A DNA stretch of 64,000 nt from NCBI RefSeq assembly GCF_900454865.1, contig NZ_UGTV01000015.1, forward strand, positions 1,490,001 through 1,554,000, in the 5' to 3' direction. The notes beneath the pieces were generated by a model. The model was not told where the DNA came from and searched no databases. It saw only the letters and a list, made by a program, of their open reading frames with translations. Shown here piece after piece: positions 55,210 through 64,000 of the stretch. Each line of letters starts with the position of its first letter. The first letter of the stretch is position 1. A program made the translations under genes and the position numbers. This DNA is from Pasteurella canis. Its GTDB lineage: Bacteria; Pseudomonadota; Gammaproteobacteria; Enterobacterales; Pasteurellaceae.

Positions 55210-56484
55210 TTATTTACTTTCTAAAAGTACTGTTGGTGTTTCTTCGAGTTTATCAATTTCAGTTTTTAAACTCGACACAGCCATAGCCTCTTTCAATCCC
55301 TCTTCACGTACTTGTTGTGCTAATGCATTTTCACCTACCTGCTCAAACACATAGGCTGCCATATTCACATCTGTTGGTTCCAATTGTGTTTTATGTAAAA
55401 TCACTTGTTTGAACGCATCACTCGCGTGAACAAAATCATTGTTACGCACATACAAATAGCCTAAAGCACGATTAATGCAACACTGCGCCTGTTCTGTTGC
55501 TTTATTTGCACGTTTCTCCATCAACTTAATTAACTTACTGTTATCTTCTGGCTGTAAACGAGCAATTTGCGTACAAAGTAATTTATTTTCTAAACTTTGT
55601 TCATCCACTTTTTTCAAGGCTTCTAACGTCAATTCATAAGCTGTTTCATGATCATTACAATCAATTAAACGTTGAATCAAACCAATTTTGACAAACAAAT
55701 CATTACGGCGTTTACGTGGCTGATCATTCCACCAAGCAAGTAAACCATCTACGCCTTCCTCATTCATTTTTTCATCAAGCAATCCTTCTTCTACCTGACG
55801 TTGCAATGCAGTAAACTCTTCTCCAGAATACAATGCCGAATTTTCAATTTGATCCAAAATCTTATCTAATGCCAAGTAGGCTTTTGATTTTAAATAAATT
55901 TCAACAGCTAGCTTAAGCACTTCTTTATTGCGACTAGTCATCACTAATAAACTATCAACAGAACTACGTGCAGCAGGTAATTTACCTTGTTGTAATAAAA
56001 TACGAGTTCGTGCTAACTCTACAATCAAACTGTCTGATCCCGCAATTTCCGTTGCTTCCATTAAATAGCGATTTGCATTAAATTCGTCACCTCGCTGCTG
56101 AGCTGCCTCAGCCGCTTTAATAAAATTTAATACAGGCTCATCAGAATGTTTCGCGTTTTTACCAATTAATTTTTCCGCTTTAGAGTAATCCCCCTCATTC
56201 ATGCGAATTAAGCCTTCGAGAGTTTGTTTTTGTGCTTTAGCACGTTTACGACGCGAAAACCAATTATATGTATCACTACTTAAACGACAAAAACGAGTAA
56301 TGACAACCTCAATCCCATAAATAATTGCCATAGCAATCACAAAAAACACAACTAACATTGTAATCGACATTTCAATGTTATAGTTGCTAGTTTCAATCAA
56401 TACATAACCTTGTTTACCAGATAAATAAGGGCCTGCAATCAATCCTGCCAGTAACACCAGCATTAAAAATAAGACTCTAAACAT
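55210..56484 (-). CDS. hemY: HemY, TPR-domain inner-membrane protein of the hem operon
   Basis: A 424-aa protein with two N-terminal membrane helices ([18 protein letters not shown] and [20 protein letters not shown]) and a long cytoplasmic or periplasmic TPR array thereafter (for example [26 protein letters not shown]). The HemY_N segment spans both helices. It lies last in hemC-hemD-hemX-hemY, the conserved gammaproteobacterial order. Its role in late haem synthesis is inferred from genetics in E. coli and is not enzymatic; it is unrelated to the HemY oxidase of Gram-positive bacteria. Confidence 0.92.
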   Translation of the reverse strand: MFRVLFLMLVLLAGLIAGPYLSGKQGYVLIETSNYNIEMSITMLVVFFVIAMAIIYGIEVVITRFCRLSSDTYNWFSRRKRAKAQKQTLEGLIRMNEGDYSKAEKLIGKNAKHSDEPVLNFIKAAEAAQQRGDEFNANRYLMEATEIAGSDSLIVELARTRILLQQGKLPAARSSVDSLLVMTSRNKEVLKLAVEIYLKSKAYLALDKILDQIENSALYSGEEFTALQRQVEEGLLDEKMNEEGVDGLLAWWNDQPRKRRNDLFVKIGLIQRLIDCNDHETAYELTLEALKKVDEQSLENKLLCTQIARLQPEDNSKLIKLMEKRANKATEQAQCCINRALGYLYVRNNDFVHASDAFKQVILHKTQLEPTDVNMAAYVFEQVGENALAQQVREEGLKEAMAVSSLKTEIDKLEETPTVLLESK

Positions 56485-56502
56485 AATCCATTTCCTCTAC
56501 TG

Positions 56503-57915
56503 TTACTGTTGTTCAGTTTTCGATACATCTTCACCTGTTTTTGGTGAGTCATTCACTGGTTTTTCTGTTAATGCTTTATCAACAGAGAGTTCAATTTTAT
56601 GCACTTCTTGTGGTTGTTTATCAAGTAACTTATCTAATACATTTAAGCTTGAAAGTTGGTTAGGGGTATCTACATAAATAGATTGCTCTGCTAATTCATC
56701 TAGGCTTTTTAAGAAATTTTGTGCAATTTCAGTACTTGTATCAAAATAACTTCTTATCCAAGAAGCAACAGCCTCTAAAGATTGTTTATATAAGTCATCT
56801 TGCTGACGTGGTACTGCCATAATCGCAATTTGTAAGCGTAAACGGATATTTTCACGTAAATAAATATCTTGGTTTGGTGCTAAGAGTGCCTTGTCATGAG
56901 AATTTCTTGGCGTAATACGAATAAAATGATTCAAAAACGATGTTGCGCTTTTCTCTGCATTCTCTTTCCAATCTTCTAAGGAGTCCGTTAATTTTTGGTT
57001 AGTTGAATCAACTTCATCAAAATTCACATCTAACACAGTCAAGTCATCGAGATTATTTGCTAACTGCGATAAACGCTGCATTATGGCATTTTGATCGACA
57101 TTATTGACCGCTAACAATTGTTTTAAATCTTGATTAATTGCTGTGCGCACACTGACAATACGAGGATCTGACACTTTTTCTAATGTTTCATCTGCAACTT
57201 TTAATAAAGAAATACTCGTTTCTACATCATTATCTAGTACTAATTTACGTAGTGCATTATTTAATAAAAAATCTGCTTCCGATAATAACCAATCATTTGG
57301 CTGTTGTGCTTTAGTTGCAGAACTCAATCGATTAATTTGATTTTGTAACGCTGAAATCGCATGATCTTTTACAGCAAGTTCTTTTTGCAACAAAAGTAAT
57401 TTCTCATCAGTCATACGATTTGCATCCGTTAATTGTGCAATCTGTTGACGCTCTTGCTCAAAAGAAGGAATATCAACACTAGGCGTGACCATTGCTTGAC
57501 CTGCTTTATATTCAAGTGCAGTCAATTTTTGGTGAATTTGATCGACTTGTTGTAGACCAAAATAATAACCCGCTCCACCGAGCCCCAAAGCAACTAGCAA
57601 TGCGAGTAAAGCAAGAGCTGTTCCGCCTTTTTTAACGACAACAGTTTCAACTGGCTTTGTTGCTTCAGCAGCAACATTATCTGGTTGTGTCAGATTTTGC
57701 GTCTGCTCTTGCTGTTTCACTTTTTTCGAATCCTTTTTTTCTCCAGTATCTACTTTATTAGATATATCTTTTGGCTTTTGTGGTACTTTTTGCTCTGTAA
57801 CATTTTCGTTTTTCTCCACAATAACCTTCTCACTATGTTTTTTCTGCTCTGGTGTGCCTGTATCATTCTGTGGCACTTCAGTAATATCAGAAGAAGTTAT
57901 TTTATTTTCAGCCAT
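56503..57915 (-). CDS. hemX: HemX, inner-membrane protein of the hem operon
   Basis: A 470-aa protein with a long low-complexity, Lys/Glu/Gln/Thr-rich cytoplasmic N-terminus (first 100 residues), one membrane helix (GTALALLALLVALGLGGAGYYFG), a coiled coil, and the HemX domain (LSEADFLLNNALRKLVLDND, LRLQIAIMAVPRQQDDLYKQSL). Although often labelled uroporphyrinogen-III methyltransferase, it lacks a methyltransferase domain. A start at 57927 is in frame but nearly touches the ribosome-binding site AAAGGA; 57915 (MAENKITSS) is better spaced to GGG. It lies 18 bp before hemY and 43 bp after hemD. Confidence 0.9.
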   Translation of the reverse strand: MAENKITSSDITEVPQNDTGTPEQKKHSEKVIVEKNENVTEQKVPQKPKDISNKVDTGEKKDSKKVKQQEQTQNLTQPDNVAAEATKPVETVVVKKGGTALALLALLVALGLGGAGYYFGLQQVDQIHQKLTALEYKAGQAMVTPSVDIPSFEQERQQIAQLTDANRMTDEKLLLLQKELAVKDHAISALQNQINRLSSATKAQQPNDWLLSEADFLLNNALRKLVLDNDVETSISLLKVADETLEKVSDPRIVSVRTAINQDLKQLLAVNNVDQNAIMQRLSQLANNLDDLTVLDVNFDEVDSTNQKLTDSLEDWKENAEKSATSFLNHFIRITPRNSHDKALLAPNQDIYLRENIRLRLQIAIMAVPRQQDDLYKQSLEAVASWIRSYFDTSTEIAQNFLKSLDELAEQSIYVDTPNQLSSLNVLDKLLDKQPQEVHKIELSVDKALTEKPVNDSPKTGEDVSKTEQQ

Positions 57916-57958
57916 AATAATACCCATTTCCTTTATGATAATTAGAATTCAAAATCAA

Positions 57959-58705
57959 TCAGCTTGAATGTAACAATGTCTGTAATAAATGCTGATTATC
58001 TGCACGTGGTGAAACTACAACATTATGCCAACCCAAATTATGCGCTAACTTAGCAAGGCGAGAACTCACTGTCACAAGCTGGCAACTTTTTAACCAATTA
58101 TGTTCGCTTTCTGGGACAAAATCTACAAGATACTGTAAAATTTCTGCACTAGTTGCAACAATTCGTTGAATACCTGCACGTTTACAAATACTCATTTGCT
58201 CAACATTATTGTAGTTTATTGGTACTCGTTGATAACATTCTACTGTATCAACTTTTGCACCACGTAATTGTATTTGCTCAGAAAAATATTCACGTCCACC
58301 ATTGCCTCGTAGAATCAAAACACTTTTTTCTGCCACATCTTGCATCAAGGCTAATTCAAGTACACCTTCACTCGTTTCTGTTTGTTGCGGATAATAAATA
58401 GCATGCTCTGTTTGACTGGCAAAATATTCAGCCGTACGCTGCCCAACAGCAAAATAGGACAAATCATGTCGCCAAGCAAAACCAGTATCCTTAAAAGTTT
58501 GAGTCGCATAAGCAACAGCATGTTTTGAAACAGCAAAAACATAGTCCCCCGCTTTTAATTGTGAAAATTTATGCGGTAACGCATTTAATTCACGACCAGC
58601 TTCAATCGTAAATAATGGCAAATGGATGGCAAACACGCCTGCTTGAATTAACATGTCGACCAATTGGGCCCCGCGTTCATCAGGTCGAGTGACTAATACT
58701 GCCAT
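57959..58705 (-). CDS. hemD: Uroporphyrinogen-III synthase HemD
   Basis: A 248-aa enzyme that closes hydroxymethylbilane into uroporphyrinogen III with inversion of ring D. The family is weakly conserved, but the start MAVLVTRPDERGAQLVDML, the FAVSKHAVAYA segment, the ILRGNGGREYFSEQI segment and the IVATSAEILQYLVDF segment fit HemD. Its place 18 bp after hemC is diagnostic. Two Rossmann-like halves would be joined near residue 40 and residue 170. Confidence 0.92.
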   Translation of the reverse strand: MAVLVTRPDERGAQLVDMLIQAGVFAIHLPLFTIEAGRELNALPHKFSQLKAGDYVFAVSKHAVAYATQTFKDTGFAWRHDLSYFAVGQRTAEYFASQTEHAIYYPQQTETSEGVLELALMQDVAEKSVLILRGNGGREYFSEQIQLRGAKVDTVECYQRVPINYNNVEQMSICKRAGIQRIVATSAEILQYLVDFVPESEHNWLKSCQLVTVSSRLAKLAHNLGWHNVVVSPRADNQHLLQTLLHSS

Positions 58706-58723
58706 TGTTTATTCTTCCTTTCC

Positions 58724-59674
58724 TTATTCTGAATAAAGTTTCTGCAAAATTTTATCAGCACCTTGTTGCAAAAGCTGTTCAGCAATTTGTATACCCAACA
58801 TTTCTGCATTTTCAACCGCACTTTTACCTTCAGAACGAATAATCACAGCCTCATCTAAATCGCCAACTAAGGCACGTAAATAAAGTTGGTTTTCTGCTAA
58901 AATTGCATAACCTGCGATTGGCACTTGGCAACCGCCTTGCAAATGCATATTCATAGCTCTTTCAGCTAACACACAATAAGTCGTTTCCAAATCAGCTAAT
59001 GGAGCAAGCAATTGCTGGACTTCGTGATCATCTGTTCGACACTCAACTCCCACAGCGCCCTGTCCTGCTGCTGGCAAGCACTGCTCTATATCAATAAAAG
59101 AAGTAATTCGTTGTTCTAAACCTAAACGAATCAAACCCGCAGCAGCTAAAATAATGGCATCATATTCACCATTGTCTAGTTTAGCTAGCCGTGTACCTAC
59201 ATTACCACGCAATGAATGGATGTTTAAATCAGGACGTAATTGTTTTAATTGACACTGACGACGAAGGCTAGAGGTGCCGACAATTGCACCTTTTGGTAAG
59301 TCTATCAAACTATGGTAGGAATTTGATACAAATGCATCTCTTGGATCTTCACGTTGACAAATCACACTCAAACCAAGACCCTCAGGGAATTGCATCGGCA
59401 CATCTTTCATGGAATGGACTGCAATATCCGCTTCACCATTGAGTAAAGCAACCTCAAGCTCTTTTACAAAAAGCCCTTTACCACCAATTTTTGCGAGCGG
59501 TGTATCTAAAATCACATCGCCTTTCGTCACCATAGGCACTAATTCAATCTGCAAATCAGTATGAATTTGTTGTAAACGTGCTTTGACATAATTCGCCTGC
59601 CATAACGCAAGTGGGCTTTGACGAGTGGCGATTTTTAAGATTTTTTTTGTCATCATCACAACCATTGTAGGCAT
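58724..59674 (-). CDS. hemC: Porphobilinogen deaminase (hydroxymethylbilane synthase) HemC
   Basis: A 316-aa enzyme that polymerises four porphobilinogens into hydroxymethylbilane. Landmarks: [17 protein letters not shown] near the start, [22 protein letters not shown] with the catalytic Asp, [21 protein letters not shown], and [11 protein letters not shown], whose Cys holds the dipyrromethane cofactor. The ATG at 59674 has the ribosome-binding site AAGAGC at 8 nt; ATGs at 59656 and 59653 are alternatives and would give a start closer to the E. coli protein. First gene of hemCDXY, divergent from cyaA, as in enteric bacteria. Confidence 0.95.
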   Translation of the reverse strand: MPTMVVMMTKKILKIATRQSPLALWQANYVKARLQQIHTDLQIELVPMVTKGDVILDTPLAKIGGKGLFVKELEVALLNGEADIAVHSMKDVPMQFPEGLGLSVICQREDPRDAFVSNSYHSLIDLPKGAIVGTSSLRRQCQLKQLRPDLNIHSLRGNVGTRLAKLDNGEYDAIILAAAGLIRLGLEQRITSFIDIEQCLPAAGQGAVGVECRTDDHEVQQLLAPLADLETTYCVLAERAMNMHLQGGCQVPIAGYAILAENQLYLRALVGDLDEAVIIRSEGKSAVENAEMLGIQIAEQLLQQGADKILQKLYSE

Positions 59675-59773
59675 AATAATTTGCTCTTATCCTACCATTG
59701 TTCCATCTAAATGTCAGTTTCCATTTAAATTTTTTGCTTTAATTTAGACCAGATGTTAGAGTAAGGTTGCAAA

Positions 59774-62341
59774 ATGAATCGCAACGTAAATTTAGTGGGA
59801 TATTATTTGAATTACGATCTCTTTAGTGCGAAGAAAAAAGTTGAGTATTTAGATAACTTACGTATTAAACGAGCTTTATCTAATGCCTCCAATGAGTTTC
59901 AGCATGTTTTTCAATTAATTACATTATTATTACATGTTAACCATCCTAATATACCGGGCTATGTGGCTGATGCACCGGCTGGGATTGTTGACTTTGAACT
60001 ATCTCATTATCAACAACAATATCTTAAGCAAATTGTCCCTAATTTAGATCTTAATCATTCACTTATTCCGTCTTTTTCATATCGTGGCTTTAACGCTATT
60101 CTTGGTGTTTACGTCATGGGTAGTATTGCATCAATATCACAAACTGAGTATTCAGATTTAGATACTTGGGTCTGCCATCGTGAAGATTTGAGTGCAAGAG
60201 AAAAAGAGGCATTACAAAAGAAAGCGACACTCATTGAAGAATGGGCAATGCAATTTAGTATTGAAGTTAATTTCTATTTAATGGATCAACAACGCTTCCG
60301 CAGCTTTCGTTATGCCGAACCACTTACAGCAGAGAACTGCGGTTCGGCACAATACATGTTACTGTTAGATGAATTCTACCGTTCTGCAATTCGCTTAGCG
60401 GGCAAACCATTACTTTGGCAACATTTATTAGTTGAGCGAGAGGATCGCTATGAAAGTGAAGTTAAACGTTTAAGTAAAAGTGGACAGATCGATTTACAAG
60501 ATTGGGTTGACTTTGGTGGGCTGGGACAATTTTCTGCTAACGAATATTTTGGTGCAAGTTTATGGCAACTCTATAAAGGTATTGATGCCCCCTATAAATC
60601 AGTTATCAAAATTTTGTTACTGGAAACCTACTCTTCCGAATATCCTAATACATATTTAATTGCACGTGAATTTAAAGAAGAATTACTCACAGGTAAGCTC
60701 AACCCAAGCCACAATTTTGATCCTTATCTTGCTATGTTACAACGTGCAACTCGTTATTTAACTGCACATAATGAACTCAAGCGTCTCGGATTTGTTCGCC
60801 GCAGCGTTTATCTCAAAGCGACAGAAGGGATTGATTGGCACGCACCTGAGACAAAAAACAATTGGCGTATACAACATTTACAAAAATTAATTAAAGAATG
60901 GGATTGGTCTGATTACTTAATTAACGATCTTAATCAACGTGCTCAATGGAAAATTAAACAAGTTAAAAAAGCACACAACAGTTTGATTAAATTCTTAATG
61001 CTAAGCTATCGTAATCTGGTAACATTCGCTCGTAAGCACAAAGTGAATTCTAGTATCATGCCGCAAGATATTAGTGTTTTAACACGTAAGCTTTATACTG
61101 CTTTTGAGGAATTACCAGGCAAAATCACATTACTCAATCCACAAATTTCAATGGATTTATCTGAAAAAAACCTCTTATTTTTTGAAGTAAAAAATAACAA
61201 AACCTTCAAAGATGGATGGTATGTGATTAATCAAACACCAAACGTAAAAGGTTTTGTTCAAAAACGTTATACTGAATACAGTAAAAGTTTAAATAAACTT
61301 GTTGCATGGGCTTATTTTAATGGTATTTTAACAGCTAATACGAATTTACATATTATTAGCCAGAATGTCTCTTTAGCGACTTTGCGTCATTTCGTCACTG
61401 ACCTACGCCTTTCTTTTCCTGCAACAGTATCCTCCGCGACTAATGAAGACTTAGCTCATGCATGTGAGATTCGTAGTTTAATTGTTGCAGTAAATCTCAC
61501 AGTTGATCCTACTAAACAAATTAAACAAACAAAAACGCGTATCCAAGCAAGTGATTTATTTAGTTTTGGGCCGAAAGAAGAAAGTTTAGTTGGAAGTATT
61601 GATATTACTTACCGTAATTTATGGAATGAAATACGGACTTTACACTTTGAAGGACCTAATGCGATTTTATTAGCCCTTAAAGTGCTCTCTAATAAAATCC
61701 ATCGTGGTGCGCCTTCACCTAAATTAGTACAAGTTTTTTGTTATAGCCAACGTTATCGTAAAACATTACGTAACATCGTCACAGCGCTGATTAATCGATG
61801 TATTAGTATTCAAATTGGTACTAGCTTACCGCCACAAAATAATTTGCTACGCGTAGCAGGTAAAAACTGGCAATTTTTCTTTGAAGAAAGAGGGATCAGC
61901 CTACAAGAAATCCAAAATAATACTTTTGTCGAAACAACAGAATTTGATAGCGCCTTACAAACAGAAATAGAAGAAAAAGAAATTGCTCCTATTGATCATC
62001 CTCGTCCTTATGAGCATTCTCGTGCTTATCCACCTGAAATCGATCATTTTGCCAGTGAAGGATTTTTGCAATTTTTCTTTGAGGATAATTTAGATGGCTC
62101 ATTTAATGTCTATATTTTAGATGAGTCAAATCGGATTGAGATCTACCGCAATTGTGATGGACAAAAAGAGCAAAAGGTACTTGAGATTAATCATATTTAT
62201 CAATCTTCAGGCTTGGATGAAAATAATAATCCGTATAAAATTGTACAGCGTGATTTTAATTATCCGCAATTTTATCAACTATTATCACAACAAAACGGAA
62301 TTAAAATTGTCCCATTCCACAGTCGATTAGCGATGGCATAA
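59774..62341 (+). CDS. cyaA: Class I adenylate cyclase CyaA
   Basis: An 855-aa enzyme that makes cyclic AMP from ATP for CRP-dependent control; in Pasteurellaceae cAMP is also needed for competence. The catalytic nucleotidyltransferase-type site is GSIASISQTEYSDLDTWV near residue 116 (Asp-Leu-Asp). The C-terminal half is the regulatory region that responds to EIIA-Glc, linking it to PTS sugars such as the sucrose transporter here. The ATG at 59774 lacks a good ribosome-binding site; a TTG at 59810 has GTGGGA at good spacing, would remove 12 residues, and recalls the TTG start of E. coli cyaA. Length matches the family. Confidence 0.96.
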   Translation: MNRNVNLVGYYLNYDLFSAKKKVEYLDNLRIKRALSNASNEFQHVFQLITLLLHVNHPNIPGYVADAPAGIVDFELSHYQQQYLKQIVPNLDLNHSLIPSFSYRGFNAILGVYVMGSIASISQTEYSDLDTWVCHREDLSAREKEALQKKATLIEEWAMQFSIEVNFYLMDQQRFRSFRYAEPLTAENCGSAQYMLLLDEFYRSAIRLAGKPLLWQHLLVEREDRYESEVKRLSKSGQIDLQDWVDFGGLGQFSANEYFGASLWQLYKGIDAPYKSVIKILLLETYSSEYPNTYLIAREFKEELLTGKLNPSHNFDPYLAMLQRATRYLTAHNELKRLGFVRRSVYLKATEGIDWHAPETKNNWRIQHLQKLIKEWDWSDYLINDLNQRAQWKIKQVKKAHNSLIKFLMLSYRNLVTFARKHKVNSSIMPQDISVLTRKLYTAFEELPGKITLLNPQISMDLSEKNLLFFEVKNNKTFKDGWYVINQTPNVKGFVQKRYTEYSKSLNKLVAWAYFNGILTANTNLHIISQNVSLATLRHFVTDLRLSFPATVSSATNEDLAHACEIRSLIVAVNLTVDPTKQIKQTKTRIQASDLFSFGPKEESLVGSIDITYRNLWNEIRTLHFEGPNAILLALKVLSNKIHRGAPSPKLVQVFCYSQRYRKTLRNIVTALINRCISIQIGTSLPPQNNLLRVAGKNWQFFFEERGISLQEIQNNTFVETTEFDSALQTEIEEKEIAPIDHPRPYEHSRAYPPEIDHFASEGFLQFFFEDNLDGSFNVYILDESNRIEIYRNCDGQKEQKVLEINHIYQSSGLDENNNPYKIVQRDFNYPQFYQLLSQQNGIKIVPFHSRLAMA

Positions 62342-62357
62342 CCATACCGGGGGTTAC

Positions 62358-62987
62358 ATGTTAGAAAAAACAAAAGTTTTGATTATCGATGATCATCCAT
62401 TGATGCGTCGAGGAATCAAACAACTTATGGAATTAGAAGATGATTTTGAAGTTGTTGCTGACGCAGGTAGTGGCAGTGAAGGTATTACATTAGCATTACA
62501 AACCCAGCCAGATCTGATCATTCTTGATCTTAACATGAAAGGATTATCGGGCTTAGATACATTAAAAGCTTTACGAGCAGAAGGTATTGATGCACGTATT
62601 TTAATTTTAACCGTATCAGATCTAAAAAGTGATATTTTCACTTTAATTGATGCTGGTGCTGATGGTTATTTATTAAAAGATACTGAACCAGATACACTAT
62701 TAAACCAAATTAAACGTATCGCACAAGGTGAGATTATCTTAAGCGATTCAATTAAACACGCACTTCTTGAGCGACAAACTACAATGGACCCTATGTATTC
62801 ATTAACAGATCGTGAAATGGATGTACTCCGTTTAATTGCAACAGGCTTATCTAATAAACAAATAGCAGGGCAACTGTTCATCTCTGAAGAAACCGTTAAA
62901 GTCCATATTCGTAATCTTCTACGCAAACTAAACGTTCATTCTCGTGTAGCAGCAACAGTCCTTTACTTTGAGCATAAAGGTTTGTAA
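62358..62987 (+). CDS. narP: NarL/NarP-family response regulator, probably NarP
   Basis: A 209-aa two-component response regulator. The receiver domain has the acidic pair IIDDHP near residue 10, phosphoacceptor Asp in ILDLNM near residue 56, Thr/Ser in ILTVSD and Lys in YLLKDT. The C-terminal LuxR-type helix-turn-helix is LTDREMDVLRLIATGLSNKQIAGQLFISEETVKVHIRNLLRKL in fragments around residues 148-190. The MLEKTKVLIIDDHPLMRRGIKQLM start is that of NarP, the nitrate/nitrite regulator, the only member in many Pasteurellaceae. No sensor kinase is adjacent. It lies 16 bp after cyaA and is followed by a terminator. Confidence 0.88.
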   Translation: MLEKTKVLIIDDHPLMRRGIKQLMELEDDFEVVADAGSGSEGITLALQTQPDLIILDLNMKGLSGLDTLKALRAEGIDARILILTVSDLKSDIFTLIDAGADGYLLKDTEPDTLLNQIKRIAQGEIILSDSIKHALLERQTTMDPMYSLTDREMDVLRLIATGLSNKQIAGQLFISEETVKVHIRNLLRKLNVHSRVAATVLYFEHKGL

Positions 62988-63004
62988 TTCTATTCATTAT
63001 TCAC

Positions 63005-63033
63005 AAAGCCAATTGTTCTTATAATTGGCTTTT
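63005..63033 (+). terminator. Rho-independent terminator after narP
   Basis: A 10-bp stem, AAAGCCAATT and AATTGGCTTT with loop GTTCTTAT, is followed by TTCT. It lies 18 bp past the narP stop and before the tamA promoter region. Confidence 0.88.
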
Positions 63034-63136
63034 CTATAAAAAATTTACTAAAATTTTCAAAAAAACTACCATTCTTTGCGTTGCCAAAGCCTCTGTTTAA
63101 AAGGTACACTAAAGTAATTTTTAATTTGAGGAATCT

Positions 63137-64000
63137 ATGAAATTATTAAGGAATACAAAAGCATGGTTTGCTACAACAGTAGCCACATTCAGTGCTATTT
63201 TATTCAGCACGTCTCCTACCTATGCACAAGTTGACCTACAAATACAAGGCATTAAAAATACACAATTAAATAATAATGTACGTATCCATACTGCAACAAT
63301 AGACAAAGAAGAAGCTGATGGTTCAGAACGTCATAAACAATTAGTTCGAGAAGCAATTGATCAAGCTTTACGTGCATACGGTTATTACCAAAATAAAATT
63401 GATTTTGAATTGATAAACCGCCCGCCACAAAATGTAATTCTTATTGCACAAGTCACACTCGGTAAACCCGTTAATCTAGTAGAAACAGATGTTAAAATCG
63501 AAGGTGAGGCTAAAAATGATCCTGAATTTACGAAATTAGCACAGCAATTACCTCCAAATGGTAGCGTTTTGAATCATGAAACATATGATGATTATAAAAA
63601 GAGTATTCAGAAATTAGCACTCAGTCGGGGGTATTTTGATGGTGATTTCTTATTATCACGCCTTGAAGTTATGCCTTCTACTTTACAAGCATGGTGGCGT
63701 TTAATCTATGATAGTGGTGAGCGTTACCATTTTGGCGAAGTAACTTTCGAAAATGCTCAAATACGCGAAGATTATTTGCGTAATATGATTAATATTAAAC
63801 AAGGCGACCCTTATTTAATTAATGATCTTTCTACCTTAACAAACAACTATACTTCCTCAAACTGGTTTAGTTCTGTTTTATTACAGCCTAATTTAGACGA
63901 AGAAAATAAAATTGTGAATGTTGATGTATTGCTCCAACCTCGTAAAAAAAATAGCATGGAAGTTGGGATTGGCTGGGCATCAGATGTGGGGCCACGCTTA
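63137..64000 (+). CDS. tamA: TamA, Omp85-family autotransporter assembly factor (3' end cut by window edge)
   Basis: The frame from ATG at 63137 is open to the window end (288 codons). It follows the ribosome-binding site TTTGAGGA. A signal peptide is visible (MKLLRNTKAWFATTV, cleavage after PTYA), then three POTRA-like modules: VDLQIQGIKNTQLNNNV, VNLVETDVKIEGEAKND and YHFGEVTFENAQIREDYL. The last residues, KKNSMEVGIGWASDVGPRL, start the outer-membrane beta-barrel. TamA works with TamB, expected just downstream, in building the outer membrane. Confidence 0.9.
   Translation, partial: MKLLRNTKAWFATTVATFSAILFSTSPTYAQVDLQIQGIKNTQLNNNVRIHTATIDKEEADGSERHKQLVREAIDQALRAYGYYQNKIDFELINRPPQNVILIAQVTLGKPVNLVETDVKIEGEAKNDPEFTKLAQQLPPNGSVLNHETYDDYKKSIQKLALSRGYFDGDFLLSRLEVMPSTLQAWWRLIYDSGERYHFGEVTFENAQIREDYLRNMINIKQGDPYLINDLSTLTNNYTSSNWFSSVLLQPNLDEENKIVNVDVLLQPRKKNSMEVGIGWASDVGPRL

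Overview
The window is 64 kb of an AT-rich, gene-dense gammaproteobacterial chromosome, almost certainly from the Pasteurellaceae. The gene set is familiar for that family: metNIQ, lctP-lutABC, hflD-purB, scrKBR-scrA, waaFC, recA-recX, hemCDXY, cyaA, narP and tamA. At least 20 perfect copies of the Haemophilus-type DNA uptake core AAGTGCGGT point to the Haemophilus/Pasteurella/Aggregatibacter side of the family rather than the Actinobacillus pleuropneumoniae side. I do not assign a species.

Layout. 1-2470: methionine ABC importer (metN cut by the window edge). 2580-5209: a SpoU-type RNA methyltransferase and pssA, divergent. 5308-9830: lactate permease and the LutABC lactate-oxidation complex. 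10241-12246: hflD-purB. 12365-17527: sucrose locus (fructokinase, sucrose-6-P hydrolase, LacI-type repressor, PTS EIIBC) with three identical 18-bp palindromic operators, two of them placed exactly between the -35 and -10 of a promoter. 17625-20127: a PCu(A)C copper chaperone and the heptosyltransferases waaF-waaC. 20177-32405: a complete type I-F CRISPR-Cas system. 32422-35004: mutS. 35136-53182: a 12-gene, 18-kb operon described below. 53419-55116: LexA-controlled recA, then recX. 55210-59674: hemCDXY. 59774-64000: cyaA, narP and the start of tamA.

The CRISPR locus is arranged csy1-csy2-csy3-cas6f, leader, array, cas1-cas2/3, all reading leftward, so the array sits between effector and adaptation genes. 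The array has 56 repeats and 55 different spacers, every spacer exactly 32 bp. Between mutS and csy1 there is a second, degenerate one-spacer unit: a first pseudo-repeat that keeps the 5'-handle part (CTTAGAAA), a 29-30 nt spacer, and a second pseudo-repeat that keeps the Cas6f-type hairpin with the GTATA loop and runs into a T tract. Its spacer matches a CC-flanked site just upstream of the -35 box of the cas promoter: the seed is perfect except for position 6, which type I complexes do not read, and 19 of the first 23 positions match. This looks like an RNA-guided autorepressor of the cas operon (CreR-type), followed by an undescribed 63-codon gene at the head of the operon.

The 35-53 kb operon combines SrfA, SrfB (actin/Hsp70-like ATPase) and SrfC (dynamin-like GTPase) homologues with an envelope module resembling TagQ-TagR-TagS-TagT of type VI secretion loci and a PpkA-like periplasmic vWA protein lacking its kinase. 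No type VI structural gene or kinase is present. Two further membrane vWA proteins carry an SrfA-like N-terminal domain; one has lost its metal-binding (MIDAS) residues. A strong terminator lies inside the operon, before this last pair. I read it as an envelope-sensing machine of unknown output.
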